Assembly: GCA_964482205.1 (NCBI GenBank)
Contig: CAYZWI010000004.1
Span: 124,001 to 188,000 of the forward strand
Reading direction: 5' to 3'
Length of the DNA: 64,000 nt
Origin: JAZDGX01 sp964482205
GTDB taxonomy: Bacteria; Eisenbacteria; RBG-16-71-46; CAIMUX01; WJJG01
In this document: positions 8,668 through 17,661 of the stretch, piece by piece
Layout: each line of letters begins with the position of its first letter
How positions within the stretch are numbered: position 1 is the stretch's first letter
Notes under the pieces: generated by a model
What the model saw: only the letters and a program-made list of their open reading frames with translations
Told to the model about the DNA's origin: nothing
Database searches by the model: none
Translations under genes and position numbers: made by a program

Positions 8668-11634
8668 TCATGCTTGCGGCTGCCGCCGGGCCGGGTCGAT
8701 GCCCATTCTCCTCAGCAACCGGTAGACCCGGGTGCGATAGGTGTTGAGGTCGCGCGCGACGGCCGAGATGTTGCCTTTGTGCGCCGCGAGCAGGCGCGAC
8801 AAGTCCTCGCGAGTCACTTGCGCTTCGCTTCCATCCGAGCCTGCGGCCGCCATCTCCGCCAGCCGGTCGAGGGCCGCCCCTTGCGTGTCCGCACGGCCGC
8901 GCGCGATGAGCGGCTTCTCCAGAACGGGCCACATCTGCTCGCGCGCAACGCCGCACTGAAGCAGGGCCGCGAGTTGATCGACCCAGTGGCTCAATTGCCG
9001 CACATTGCCCGGCCAGGCGTAGTTCAGCAACCGGGCGTCCAACCCATCGCAGAGCGCGTCCTCGAGTTTCTCGACGGAGATCCCGCGTCTCTTGGCGAAG
9101 TGGGCAACCAGGGGAAGGATGTCTTCGGGCCGGGCGCGCAACGGAGGAAGATCGATCTCCGCTCCCGCAAGGCGGAAATAGAGATCCTGGCGAAAGCGTC
9201 CACGCGCCACTTCGCGACGCAACGAGCGCAGGCTCGCCGCGACCAGCCGGACCTCGATCTTGCGGACCTCGTCGCTTCCCACCGCGCGCGCTTCTCCGGT
9301 GTCGAGGAATCGGAGCAAGGCCGCTTGCGCGGGCGGATGCAGGTCGGCGATCTCGTCGAGAAAGAGCGTTCCTCTTTCCGCCTGGGCGAGCACGCCGGGA
9401 CGGTCGCGATGCGCGCCGGTGAAGGCGCCCTTGCGGTGTCCGAAGAGCTCGGCCTCGAACAAATCGTTCTGCCCCGTCGCGGCGTTGAAGGTGACGAAGC
9501 GTCCGCTGCGCCCGCTCATCTGATGCACCGCGCCGGCGACCATTTCCTTGCCCGAGCCGGTCTCGCCGTGAATGAGGACCGGCAGCCGCGAGGGTGCGAC
9601 GCGCGCGAGGTGCAGGAGCTCCGCATCCAGCTTGGCGCTTCTCGTCACGATGCCGAACGCTTCCCACCGCTCGGGGCCCTGCGTGCGCGCAAGGGAACGC
9701 CCGCCGCCGGCTGTGCGCGGCCGCTCGACGGCGAGCGGTGAGCGCACGCGCAGGAGCACGGGACCGCGACGGACGGCGTCGATGTGCGGTGAGGGAACGC
9801 CTGCCGCGGACAAGCGCGAGATGGCCCGCCTTCGCAGTCGCAGGGCGCCGGCGTGGTCTTCTTCCGATGCGCGCGTCGCGAGAATCGCCTTGGCGAAAGC
9901 GATCTCGGCAATCGCGTGCTCGCAAACATCTCCTTGCTGCATGGCTGCGGCGCGCGCTTGCGCCAGCTCGCCGCGCGCTTCCTGCGCGCGTCCCTGCGTG
10001 AGGAGGATTTCGCCCAGCAACCGCTGTCCCGCGACCCAGCTCGAATCCGCGGCCGAAGGCGGCGCCGGCGCATTCGAAGGCGCGCCCGAACCCGCGCTCG
10101 AACTCACGGCCGACGGCGTCGTGGATGGCGCGCAGCCCGCGTTGCGCAACGCCTCACGCGCGTGAGCCTCCGCGGAAGCGAGATCGCCGCGATACAACTT
10201 CAAGTGCGCGGCGGTCCACTCGAGAAGCGCGCGAAGTCCGTCGTGAACATCCGTCTTCTGCGCGAGAGCCTTCGCGCACGAGAACGCGCGCAGGGCGCGA
10301 GAGCCATGTTGGGCGTGCAGATGAGCCATCGACAACGCCGCCAGCGCTTCCACACAGAGGCCGGCCGCTCCCACCCGCCGCGCGAGCCACGCGGTGCGCA
10401 ATGCATGCGCCCGGGCCTTCTCCCAATCGCCCAAACGAATCTCGATGCGCGCCGCCTCCAGGCGCGCGATCGATTCACGCGCGGGCGCGGCCAGGCTCGC
10501 AGAAGATCGCGCCGCTCGATCGAAACCATCGGCCGCTTCGCGCAGAGAGCCCAGGCGAGCGAGGACTCCCGCGAGCGATGCACGGGTCGCGGCGACTTCC
10601 GCCACCATGCCGTGATCGATTTCGAGATCCATCTCGGCCTGCAGCCTGGCCATCGAAGCGCGCAGCGCTCCTCTACGGATTTCCAGGGCCGCCAGCGCTT
10701 GCAGGGCATCCGCGCGCAAACGAATGTGCGCGGAGCGATCCCGGCAGGGCCCCGTCTCACTCACAAGCAGCGCGCGTTCGAGCTGCGCTTCCGCCTCGCG
10801 CGCGCGACCGTTCAAGAGCAGCGCCTGCCCCGAGAGCAAATGGGCCCGCCCGAGCGACGCAAAGGGCGCGCGTTCGAGATCCACGCTCACGCTCATGCCG
10901 TCAGAGCCGGCCGGCAACTCGAGCGCTTCACGAAAGAGGCCCTTGCAGAGAAGCCATTCGACCGCGAGCAAGTGGATGCGAAGCAGGTGCGCCTTCGAGA
11001 GAGCGGGCATGGCCGCCCGCGATGACGGACATGAAGCGCGATGCGCCGCGTTCGACTCGCTACGAGCGTGCGCATGCCAGGCGTGCGAGGACGACGGATC
11101 GAGACGCGCATATCCGCGGAGCACTTCGATCTCGTGCTCGATCTCCTCCACGCGCGCGACGCGCAGTTCGCCTGGTATGCGACTCGCGCGCTCCTGAGTG
11201 GTCGTCGGAACTGCAAGAGGCGCGCAGGTGAGCGCGCGGGCACGACGGAGACGGTCTTCCCACGCGAGGAACCAGTGCGCGAGCCGTTCCCTCGGGCTCG
11301 TTCCTCTCTCGCTCGCGAGAAGCCGCACGCGCGCTTCGGTTCGAAGAATGCGCAGATCGAGGTCTCTGAAGGCGGCGGAGGGATCTCCTTCGCCCTCGCC
11401 TGAACTCGCGGTCGGTTCCTGCCCGCATGCATCGCCGCTCCCGCACTCACACGGCTGCACGCATTCGTCGTGCGCGGGCCGGCCTTCCTCTCCGCTTGGC
11501 TTCTCTTGCCGCTCCGGCGCGCACGGCAGGCTCTCGAGATTCCGCAGGACGACATCGAGCGCATTCACCGCGAGGCCCGCTTCGATTCCCGCCCGCCGGG
11601 ATTCCCAGCAGGGATCCGCATGGATCAACGACAT
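8668..11634 (-). CDS. Sigma-54-dependent activator with N-terminal TPR-like sensor
   Basis: A 988-residue bacterial enhancer-binding protein. The central AAA+ domain has Walker A GETGSGKE (690-697), an intact sigma-54 contact loop GAFTGA (736-741), Walker B GTLFLDEI (755-762), Arg-finger region RFRQDLYFRL and WPGNVRQL (874-881). The C-terminus is a Fis-type helix-turn-helix (about 944-976). Residues 200-610 are Ala/Leu/Arg-rich helical repeats resembling TPR units, so ligand or protein sensing is likely through this array; no receiver, GAF or PAS domain is seen. The first 100 residues are Cys/Ser/Glu-rich and probably disordered. The ATG used is the first in the frame but has only a weak ribosome site. 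Target promoters were not located. Confidence 0.85.
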   Translation of the reverse strand: MSLIHADPCWESRRAGIEAGLAVNALDVVLRNLESLPCAPERQEKPSGEEGRPAHDECVQPCECGSGDACGQEPTASSGEGEGDPSAAFRDLDLRILRTEARVRLLASERGTSPRERLAHWFLAWEDRLRRARALTCAPLAVPTTTQERASRIPGELRVARVEEIEHEIEVLRGYARLDPSSSHAWHAHARSESNAAHRASCPSSRAAMPALSKAHLLRIHLLAVEWLLCKGLFREALELPAGSDGMSVSVDLERAPFASLGRAHLLSGQALLLNGRAREAEAQLERALLVSETGPCRDRSAHIRLRADALQALAALEIRRGALRASMARLQAEMDLEIDHGMVAEVAATRASLAGVLARLGSLREAADGFDRAARSSASLAAPARESIARLEAARIEIRLGDWEKARAHALRTAWLARRVGAAGLCVEALAALSMAHLHAQHGSRALRAFSCAKALAQKTDVHDGLRALLEWTAAHLKLYRGDLASAEAHAREALRNAGCAPSTTPSAVSSSAGSGAPSNAPAPPSAADSSWVAGQRLLGEILLTQGRAQEARGELAQARAAAMQQGDVCEHAIAEIAFAKAILATRASEEDHAGALRLRRRAISRLSAAGVPSPHIDAVRRGPVLLRVRSPLAVERPRTAGGGRSLARTQGPERWEAFGIVTRSAKLDAELLHLARVAPSRLPVLIHGETGSGKEMVAGAVHQMSGRSGRFVTFNAATGQNDLFEAELFGHRKGAFTGAHRDRPGVLAQAERGTLFLDEIADLHPPAQAALLRFLDTGEARAVGSDEVRKIEVRLVAASLRSLRREVARGRFRQDLYFRLAGAEIDLPPLRARPEDILPLVAHFAKRRGISVEKLEDALCDGLDARLLNYAWPGNVRQLSHWVDQLAALLQCGVAREQMWPVLEKPLIARGRADTQGAALDRLAEMAAAGSDGSEAQVTREDLSRLLAAHKGNISAVARDLNTYRTRVYRLLRRMGIDPARRQPQA

Positions 11635-11889
11635 GATGGTGTTTCCAGGGAGGAATGTTCAGGCGGAGCGCAACGCGCAGGCGACGCAGGCGCGATGGCC
11701 CATGGCCCGCCGCTTGTCGAGAGAGGAACGGAACGGACGGTCTTTCAGCTCACGCTCGAATCCCTTCGCAAGGGAAGGGGGCACATCCGGGAAGCCGGCG
11801 GCATGCTAGGCGCGAGCGACGCTGGTCGTCAAGAAGCGATTTGGGGTCTTTGGCAGCACCGTGCCGCGAGACAGAAACCGCGCCCCGGC

Positions 11890-13212
11890 CTACAGCGTCA
11901 GAGAAAAGTCCTCGACCAGCGCTCCCGGCAAACGCGCGCTCGAGACCTGGCGGCCGCCGTAGGTTTCGCTCGAAAGGATCATCGAACGATTGCGCGTCAG
12001 CCCGAGCAGATGGGAACCGAGGAGCCGGTACATCGACTCGTCGAAGCGCATCACTTGGAGAGGCGCAACCAGCGCGCCGCGTTCCACCCAGAAGGTGGCG
12101 AAGCGCGTCATCCCCGTCACGCGGCAGGCCGGGCGGTCGGAATAGTTCAAGTACCAGAGATTGTTGATGTACAAACCCGTGTCGAGCCGCGCGAGAATGT
12201 CCGCCTCTTCGATTTCTCCCGCCGCCAGGTCGAACGATGCGCTCGCTTCCTGCGCGGAGGCTCCATTGGTCGGCAGGTCGTATTCCTTGGCCGAGCGGGG
12301 CGAGACGAGATAGTCATGGAAGCGGCCGCCTTCGACGAGCACAACTTGATCCGGCTTCACATATCCCCGCTCGTCGAAGTTGGGCGCGACTCCCTCGCGG
12401 GTGTTTTCCCGAATGGTCACGCAGGGATGGAAGGTCGCGCCGCTTTCGGTCATGCGAATGAGCGACGAGATCTTCGCGCGGTGGTCCTTCAGTCCGAAGC
12501 CGCTCCAATTGAGGATGCCCGCGATCTCCTCGAGCGCCTTGGGCGCGAGGTAGGCGCGGTACTTCCCCGGCGCAATCGTCTTCGGCTCGCGATCGAGCAG
12601 TCCCAATTGATGCGTGGCCGCGCTCATCCGTTCGCGAAGAAGATCCGGATCCCAGTCGAAGCCCGAGTACTCCGACTTCACCGCCTTGTCGTCGCGCAGG
12701 TAGAGGCACCATTCCAGATTGAAGGTGTGCGTCGAAAACCAGTTGCGTTGGCCGAAGCTGTTCGCGAAACCACGATGGATCGGCCCTTGCGCGAAGATGC
12801 CGACCGCATCGTGTCCGGCGCACGCCGCCAGCGCCGCGTCCACCGCCTCCGCGGCGGGAGCCAGACGATTCTCGCCGGCCCGCTCGGTGGAACGCGCCTC
12901 GGTGGCGTACATCAAGTGCGGATCTTCGGGCAGCGAGTCGAGCCGCAGACGAAGCTCGGCGAGAGCGAGCAGCAGGCGATCGCGGTCCTCGTCCGGACGG
13001 CCCGAAAGCGCCAGGTACGCCTCGGCATGCCGACGTCCGCGAATGAGATCGATGCCGAGATTGCGCTGGGTGACGCAGCCCGCCTGGCGCACACGCGCGT
13101 GATTGAAGCGGACGAAATCCGACTCCTCACCCGCGAACGTGAACAGCGCCGTCTCGCCGCCCTTCAGACGACGAATGGCAAAATCAGCGATCTCGAAGAA
13201 GTCGGCCTGCAT
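11890..13212 (-). CDS. TldE/PmbA-like protein of a TldD/TldE protease pair
   Basis: A 440-residue protein of the TldD/PmbA (U62) family, corresponding to the TldE-type partner: it has the family fold (YINNLWYLNYSDRPACRVTG and the Asp/Gly-rich middle part) but no HExxxH metal site. In characterised systems TldD and TldE form a heterodimer that trims peptides such as microcins or unfolded helices. The start at 13212 is preferred because GAGGA lies eight bases upstream; the frame continues upstream through a tandem repeat whose 19-21-base period does not fit codons. The catalytic partner is the next gene upstream on the same strand. Confidence 0.85.
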   Translation of the reverse strand: MQADFFEIADFAIRRLKGGETALFTFAGEESDFVRFNHARVRQAGCVTQRNLGIDLIRGRRHAEAYLALSGRPDEDRDRLLLALAELRLRLDSLPEDPHLMYATEARSTERAGENRLAPAAEAVDAALAACAGHDAVGIFAQGPIHRGFANSFGQRNWFSTHTFNLEWCLYLRDDKAVKSEYSGFDWDPDLLRERMSAATHQLGLLDREPKTIAPGKYRAYLAPKALEEIAGILNWSGFGLKDHRAKISSLIRMTESGATFHPCVTIRENTREGVAPNFDERGYVKPDQVVLVEGGRFHDYLVSPRSAKEYDLPTNGASAQEASASFDLAAGEIEEADILARLDTGLYINNLWYLNYSDRPACRVTGMTRFATFWVERGALVAPLQVMRFDESMYRLLGSHLLGLTRNRSMILSSETYGGRQVSSARLPGALVEDFSLTL

Positions 13213-13227
13213 CGGCACATCCTCTTT

Positions 13228-13346
13228 GCATGCGTTCAAGCGCGTTTGGCGGCGTTCAGCCTGCTCGCATGCGTACAAGGCGCGCGTGCATGCGCCCTGC
13301 GCGCTTGCACGCGTCATGGCACGCTCGCATGCGTCAAGCCGCGCCG
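13228..13346. repeat. Short tandem repeat, about 20 bp, six imperfect units
   Basis: Six units begin at 13228, 13248, 13267, 13288, 13307 and 13327, giving spacings of 20, 19, 21, 19 and 20 bases. The shared core is GCATGCGTnCAAGC, best kept in units 1, 3 and 6. The array fills the gap between tldD and tldE and lies just upstream of the tldE ribosome site. The period is not a multiple of three, so it is not a protein repeat. Each GCATGC is a palindrome spaced about two helical turns apart, which would suit cooperative protein binding. Confidence 0.65.
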
Positions 13347-13384
13347 TTCATCCAGTGCCTTGGAGATTGGCGCTCGTTGCGCCG

Positions 13385-14818
13385 CTAGTCGCCTCCAAAG
13401 ACATCCACCCCGGAAAACAGCGCGGCGGGCGTAACATGCCCGACGCGCATGATCTGGTTCGGCTCGCCCTTGCCGCAATTGGCCGCCCCCAGCGGCCGCG
13501 TGGTGGAGAGATCTCCCACCATTGTCAAGTTGTTCCAGAAGTGCTTCGAGATCCCGCGGTAATTGGGATTGCGAACGACGGTGGTCAAGCGCCCGTTCTC
13601 GATCAGCCGCCCGTATTCGCATCCGAACTGGAACTTGTTGCGCGAATCGTCGATCGACCAGGAGTTGTTCGTCTTCATCAGAATGCCGCGTTCGACCGCG
13701 GCGATCATCTCCTCCATGCTCGATCGGCCGGGCTCGAGACACACATTCGCCATGCGATCGATCGGCGGACGACGCCATCCGTCGGCGCGCGCATTCGCCA
13801 CTCCCGGGATTCCCGACCGCGCTTGCGAAATCGTTCCTCCCAGCGCCCGTTTCAAGATGCCCTTCTCGATGAGGTACAGCTTCTCGGCCGCCGCTCCTTC
13901 GTCGTCGAAGGCGTAGGAGGCGAAGCCGCGGGAATCGGTGGGATCGAAGAGAATGTTCAGCAGATCCGATCCGTAGCGAAACGAACCGAAATCTTCCGGC
14001 TTCACGAAGCTCGTGCCGGCGTAGTTGCGTTCATCGCCCAGAATGCGGTCGAGCTCCAGCGGATGGCCGATCGACTCGTGGATCTGCAGGTACATCTGAT
14101 CGGCGTCGAGCAGCAGGTCCATGTTCGCCGAAGGACAATTCGGGGCATCGAGCAGCAGCAGCGCTTCCTCGGCCAGCGCCGGCGCGGCCTCGCGAAAGCC
14201 GACCTCCTCCAACGCCTCCAATCCGCCTTGCCGCGTGTTCGCCTCGCCGTTCAGCGTCCGCGTCTGCGAGTGCGCGTTGCGGCTGGCGGTGACTTTCAAG
14301 GTGGGGAGAATGCGCTCGAACACTTGATGCGCCGCTCCCCCATCGTTGGTCAAGTAGAGCGAGGTCGTCTTCGAGTACCAGAGACCCGCTTCGAAATCGG
14401 AGATCCGGTCATCGGTCTTCAGCCGGGCGCATTCCTCGCGAACCCACCCGATCTTTTCGCTCAAGGGCACCGAATCCCAGGGAATCGCGGCCGGCGTGAC
14501 ATATTCGCCGCGGGGGTGCGGCATCGCGACCTTCGAGAAATCGAAGACCGCACGGCCCGCGGAAAACTGCGCCCACTGCTCCGCGCGCGCCAGGCAGTCG
14601 CGCAAACCGGCGGGGGAGAAATCGGGAGTCGCCGCGTATCCCATGCCTCCGCCCTGCATGCGGGTGATCATGAGGCCGCGGTCCGTGAAGGACTGGATGG
14701 GTTGCAGCACATTCTGGCGAACGCGAAGGTACTCGTTCACTTCGTGCTCGGCACGGAGCGCACAGAATCCTCCCGCAGGTAGAAGGTCGCGGAAGCGCTC
14801 CCTGAGACTTGCCCACAT
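13385..14818 (-). CDS. TldD-like zinc metalloprotease
   Basis: A 477-residue U62-family metallopeptidase. The zinc site is HESIGH (247-252), the HExxxH motif of TldD, followed by PLELDRILGDE as in family members. A conserved Cys ligand is seen near the C-terminus in the segment NCGKGEP. The partner without metal site is encoded downstream (11890-13212), so both halves of the heterodimeric protease are present. GGGAGG lies about five bases before the ATG. No signal peptide is seen. The 5' untranslated region has two adjacent inverted repeats, one containing the ribosome site. The pair may mature a secreted peptide or degrade peptides; no precursor gene was recognised nearby. Confidence 0.9.
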   Translation of the reverse strand: MWASLRERFRDLLPAGGFCALRAEHEVNEYLRVRQNVLQPIQSFTDRGLMITRMQGGGMGYAATPDFSPAGLRDCLARAEQWAQFSAGRAVFDFSKVAMPHPRGEYVTPAAIPWDSVPLSEKIGWVREECARLKTDDRISDFEAGLWYSKTTSLYLTNDGGAAHQVFERILPTLKVTASRNAHSQTRTLNGEANTRQGGLEALEEVGFREAAPALAEEALLLLDAPNCPSANMDLLLDADQMYLQIHESIGHPLELDRILGDERNYAGTSFVKPEDFGSFRYGSDLLNILFDPTDSRGFASYAFDDEGAAAEKLYLIEKGILKRALGGTISQARSGIPGVANARADGWRRPPIDRMANVCLEPGRSSMEEMIAAVERGILMKTNNSWSIDDSRNKFQFGCEYGRLIENGRLTTVVRNPNYRGISKHFWNNLTMVGDLSTTRPLGAANCGKGEPNQIMRVGHVTPAALFSGVDVFGGD

Positions 14819-14821
14819 GAG

Positions 14822-14851
14822 GCCTCCCTGGAGGCGAAAATGCCGTTTTCG
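14822..14851 (-). promoter_or_regulatory. Paired stem-loops covering the tldD ribosome site
   Basis: On the mRNA of tldD two inverted repeats follow each other: CGAAAA/TTTTCG (14835-14840 with 14846-14851) and GCCTC/GAGGC around a CAGG loop (14822-14835). The second would hide the GGGAGG ribosome site. This could lower or control translation of the protease. It is a visual reading; the folding energy was not computed. Confidence 0.3.
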
Positions 14852-15276
14852 GCGGTCGCAGCGTCACAAGCGCCATGCGCCCGCGCTCCGTCGCGGGCCT
14901 GTACGAGGAATCGATGGTTATAGGATAACGGACGAAGGCTTGCTTTCCAAGATCTTTGCCGTTTCCCCGCGCGTCCGATGACTGGACTTGCACGGTGCGA
15001 GAATCGGGCGTGCTACCAGCCTGTCGCAAGACTGTCCCCAGAGGTCTCTCCCCACGATTTCTCCCGGCAGGATTGCGGCTACCGAAGAAGGAAACGAGCA
15101 GGTAAGCTGTCATTGGCGCGGCGGACCGCCGTGGCCCCTGATCTCCAGATGCGCGCGCGCCGGCGCAACTCCCGTTCGAGGTTGCCGAGCAGGCGCGAGA
15201 ATGCGACGGGCACGCGCAATCGAGCCGGCCGGCATACAGTGGCCGGCGATGCAAGCCGTTCGATTGAGGAGAAGCC
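14852..15276. other. Divergent intergenic region tldD / fhs
   Basis: No gene is recognised here. On the minus strand a TATAAC box occurs near 14927 and may be the tldD -10 element, but I see no matching -35 box. The inverted pair GGCCGGC around 15228 and 15240 lies shortly before fhs and may be a binding site. No riboswitch pattern was recognised. Confidence 0.4.
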
Positions 15277-16944
15277 ATGCCCGATATCAGGACCACGCCC
15301 GTCTCATCGCCGCGGCCCATCACCGATGTCGCCGCCACCCTCGGCATCGCGCGCGAGGATCTCGTCCTCTACGGCGACTTGCAGGCCAAGGTGAAGCTCT
15401 CGGCCTTTCAACGCCCGCGCCCGAGCACGAATCCCCCGCGCCTGATTCTCGTTTCCGCGATCACGCCGACGGCGGCGGGCGAAGGCAAGACGACGACCAC
15501 GATCGGGCTCGGCCAGGCGTTCACGCGCCTGGGCCGCTCGGTCTGTCTGGCGCTGCGCGAACCCTCCCTCGGCCCGTGCATGGGCATGAAAGGCGGCGCG
15601 ACCGGAGGCGGCAAGAGCCGGCTCATCCCCGCCGAGAGCATCAACCTTCACTTCACAGGGGATTTCCACGCGGTCACGACCGCGCACAATCTGCTGGCGG
15701 CGATGGTCGACAACCATATCCATCACGAAGGCCCGCTGTGCATCGATCCGCGCCGCATTCTCTGGAGGCGCGTGATCGACATGAACGACCGCGCGCTGCG
15801 CAATGTCGTCATCGGTCTCGGCGGAGTCCTGCAAGGCGTGCCGCGCGAGACGGGCTTCGACATCACCGCCGCCTCCGAAGTCATGGCGATGCTCTGTCTC
15901 GCCACCGGCATCGAGGACTTGCGCAAGCGCATCGATCGCACGCTCGTCGCCTTCAACTTCGACGACGAGCCGGTCACGGCGGGACAGGTGAAGGCGACCG
16001 GCGCGATGCTCGCGCTGCTCAAGAACGCCCTCATGCCCAACCTCGTCCAGACGCTCGAGGGCACGCCCGCGCTGGTCCACGGCGGCCCGTTCGCGAACAT
16101 CGCCCACGGCTGCAACAGCGTTCTCGCCACGACCCTCGCGATGCATCAGGCCGATTGGACGCTCACCGAGGCGGGCTTCGGCTTCGATCTGGGGGCCGAG
16201 AAGTTCTTCGACATCAAATGCGTGGGCGCGGGGCTCGATACATCGGCGGTCGTGCTCGTCGCGACCGTGCGCGCGCTCAAGATGCACGGCGGCACGAAGG
16301 CGAAGGAGCTCACGAAGCCCGATCCCGCCGCGGTGGAGCGCGGACTGGGCAATCTCGCCAAGCACATCGAGAACATCGCCCACTTCTGCGAAACACCGGT
16401 CGTCGCCTTGAACCGCTTCGCGCAAGACACCGAGGAGGAAATCGCCGTCGTGCGTGACTACTGCCGCGCCCACGAGGTCACCTTCGAAGTGACCGATCAC
16501 TTCGCTCGCGGAGGCGAAGGGGCGATCGCGCTCGCGGAAGCGGTCATCCAGCGCGCGGAGCATGTGCGCAAGCCGTTCTGCCCGCTGTACGCGTGGGAAT
16601 CGCCGGTGGAGGAGAAGATCACCACGGTGGCGAGGAAGATCTACGGCGCCGGCGAGATCACCTTCACGCGCGAGGCGCGCCGGGATCTGGCGGACATCGG
16701 GAGATTGGGCTACGCGGGCCTGCCGATCTGCATTGCGAAGACCGAGAAGTCGCTCTCAGACGATCCCCACTTGCGCGGACGGCCGGAGGAATTCGAAATC
16801 ACCGTCAACCGCATCCTGATCAACGCGGGCGCGGGATTCCTGGTCGTGATGACGGGCGAGATCATCCGGATGCCCGGGCTGCCGGTCGAGCCCCAGGCGG
16901 AATCCATCGATGTGAAGCACGGAGAGATCGTCGGGCTGCTGTGA
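15277..16944 (+). CDS. fhs: Formate-tetrahydrofolate ligase
   Basis: A 555-residue enzyme that makes 10-formyl-tetrahydrofolate from formate, ATP and tetrahydrofolate, supplying one-carbon units for purines or the methyl branch of the Wood-Ljungdahl pathway. The full length matches the family. The nucleotide-binding loop TPTAAGEGKTTTT lies at 63-75, followed by EPSLGPCMGMKGGATGGG and the INLHFTGD signature. GAGGAG stands close upstream of the ATG. No other folate-pathway gene is adjacent, so its metabolic context cannot be read from this window. It is cytosolic. The next gene converges from the minus strand. Confidence 0.96.
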   Translation: MPDIRTTPVSSPRPITDVAATLGIAREDLVLYGDLQAKVKLSAFQRPRPSTNPPRLILVSAITPTAAGEGKTTTTIGLGQAFTRLGRSVCLALREPSLGPCMGMKGGATGGGKSRLIPAESINLHFTGDFHAVTTAHNLLAAMVDNHIHHEGPLCIDPRRILWRRVIDMNDRALRNVVIGLGGVLQGVPRETGFDITAASEVMAMLCLATGIEDLRKRIDRTLVAFNFDDEPVTAGQVKATGAMLALLKNALMPNLVQTLEGTPALVHGGPFANIAHGCNSVLATTLAMHQADWTLTEAGFGFDLGAEKFFDIKCVGAGLDTSAVVLVATVRALKMHGGTKAKELTKPDPAAVERGLGNLAKHIENIAHFCETPVVALNRFAQDTEEEIAVVRDYCRAHEVTFEVTDHFARGGEGAIALAEAVIQRAEHVRKPFCPLYAWESPVEEKITTVARKIYGAGEITFTREARRDLADIGRLGYAGLPICIAKTEKSLSDDPHLRGRPEEFEITVNRILINAGAGFLVVMTGEIIRMPGLPVEPQAESIDVKHGEIVGLL

Positions 16945-16973
16945 GGGAAGCGAAGCGCCGGGGCCTCGTTCTC

Positions 16974-17297
16974 CTACGGGGCGAACATCTCACTGAGACG
17001 CGCGAGCACTTCGAGCAGTGTCTTGCGACTGATCTTCCCCAGGCGTCGCACCAAGCGTACTTGGTCGATGGTGCGGATTTGGTCGAGCACCACCACGCCG
17101 CTCTTGCCTTGAAAGCGGCAAAGGACCCGCGACGGATAGGGCCGGCCTTTGGTGCTCATAGGAGCGACAATCAACGTTCGAATGTAGCGGTTCATCTCGT
17201 TGGGCGAGATCACGAGACAAGGGCGTGTCTTTTGGATCTCACTACCCAGCGTGGGGTCGAGATTGATGAGATAGACGTCGCCTCGGTTCACTCCCAT
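16974..17297 (-). CDS. mazF: MazF/PemK-type endoribonuclease toxin
   Basis: A 107-residue toxin of the MazF family, which cleaves mRNA at short sequence motifs. Typical parts are RGDVYLINLDPTLGSE at the N-terminus, the conserved KTRPCLVIS strand, and VAPMSTK in the middle. The ATG at 17297 is preferred because GGAG lies five bases upstream; GTG codons at 17303 and 17291 in the same frame are alternatives. The start overlaps the end of the antitoxin gene by ten bases, the usual coupling in such modules, so toxin translation depends on the antitoxin message. Confidence 0.92.
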   Translation of the reverse strand: MGVNRGDVYLINLDPTLGSEIQKTRPCLVISPNEMNRYIRTLIVAPMSTKGRPYPSRVLCRFQGKSGVVVLDQIRTIDQVRLVRRLGKISRKTLLEVLARLSEMFAP

Positions 17298-17557
17298 TCC
17301 CACTCCGTCTCATCCCAATGGGTAGGAAGCTGACGGTCGGCATCCAGAAGATGATCATCCCCCACAGCCGCCATGTCCTTGAAAGCCTTGGCCCAGCCCT
17401 TTCGCGGTAGGACAGTCTCGGGCTTGGGAGGGGCAATCACGATCCGGTGGTTTTCCACGGTAAGGTCGACTTCCTCCCGCAGCCCCGTTTGCTCCAAGAG
17501 CGGTTTGGGGATGCGAATGCCGTGAGAATTGCCGATGCGGACGATTTTGGCTTTCAT
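17288..17557 (-). CDS. mazE: MazE-like AbrB-type antitoxin
   Basis: An 89-residue antitoxin. Residues 1-45 form an AbrB/MazE swapped-hairpin DNA-binding domain (MKAKIVRIGNSHGIRIPKPL, then the hydrophobic VDLTVENHRIVIAP). The C-terminal tail is acidic and Trp-rich (HWDETEWEWE) and should wrap around the toxin's RNA-binding surface as in E. coli MazE. AGGAGG lies seven to eight bases before the ATG. The gene precedes and overlaps mazF, and a good promoter with a small palindrome over its -10 box lies upstream, fitting autoregulation by the antitoxin. Confidence 0.9.
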   Translation of the reverse strand: MKAKIVRIGNSHGIRIPKPLLEQTGLREEVDLTVENHRIVIAPPKPETVLPRKGWAKAFKDMAAVGDDHLLDADRQLPTHWDETEWEWE

Positions 17558-17583
17558 GCGCTCCCTCCTGGTGGAGTGATTAC

Positions 17584-17612
17584 ATTGTAGACACCAGGCA
17601 GGTTCCCGGCAA
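17584..17612 (-). promoter_or_regulatory. mazEF promoter with possible MazE operator
   Basis: On the minus strand TTGCCG (17607-17612) and TACAAT (17584-17589) are separated by 17 bases, close to the sigma-70 consensus. The -10 box lies within the palindrome TACATTGTA (17581-17589), a likely place for antitoxin binding. Transcription would start about 20 bases before the mazE start codon. Confidence 0.55.
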
Positions 17613-17661
17613 GTCCGACTTCTACGGGCACCCGATGGCCCCGGCGCCGGATGGGCCCTCC

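Noticed and set aside
13213..13317. N-terminal extension of the TldE-like protein
   Set aside because: It runs through a repeat with a period near 20 bases, and a good ribosome site supports the start at 13212.
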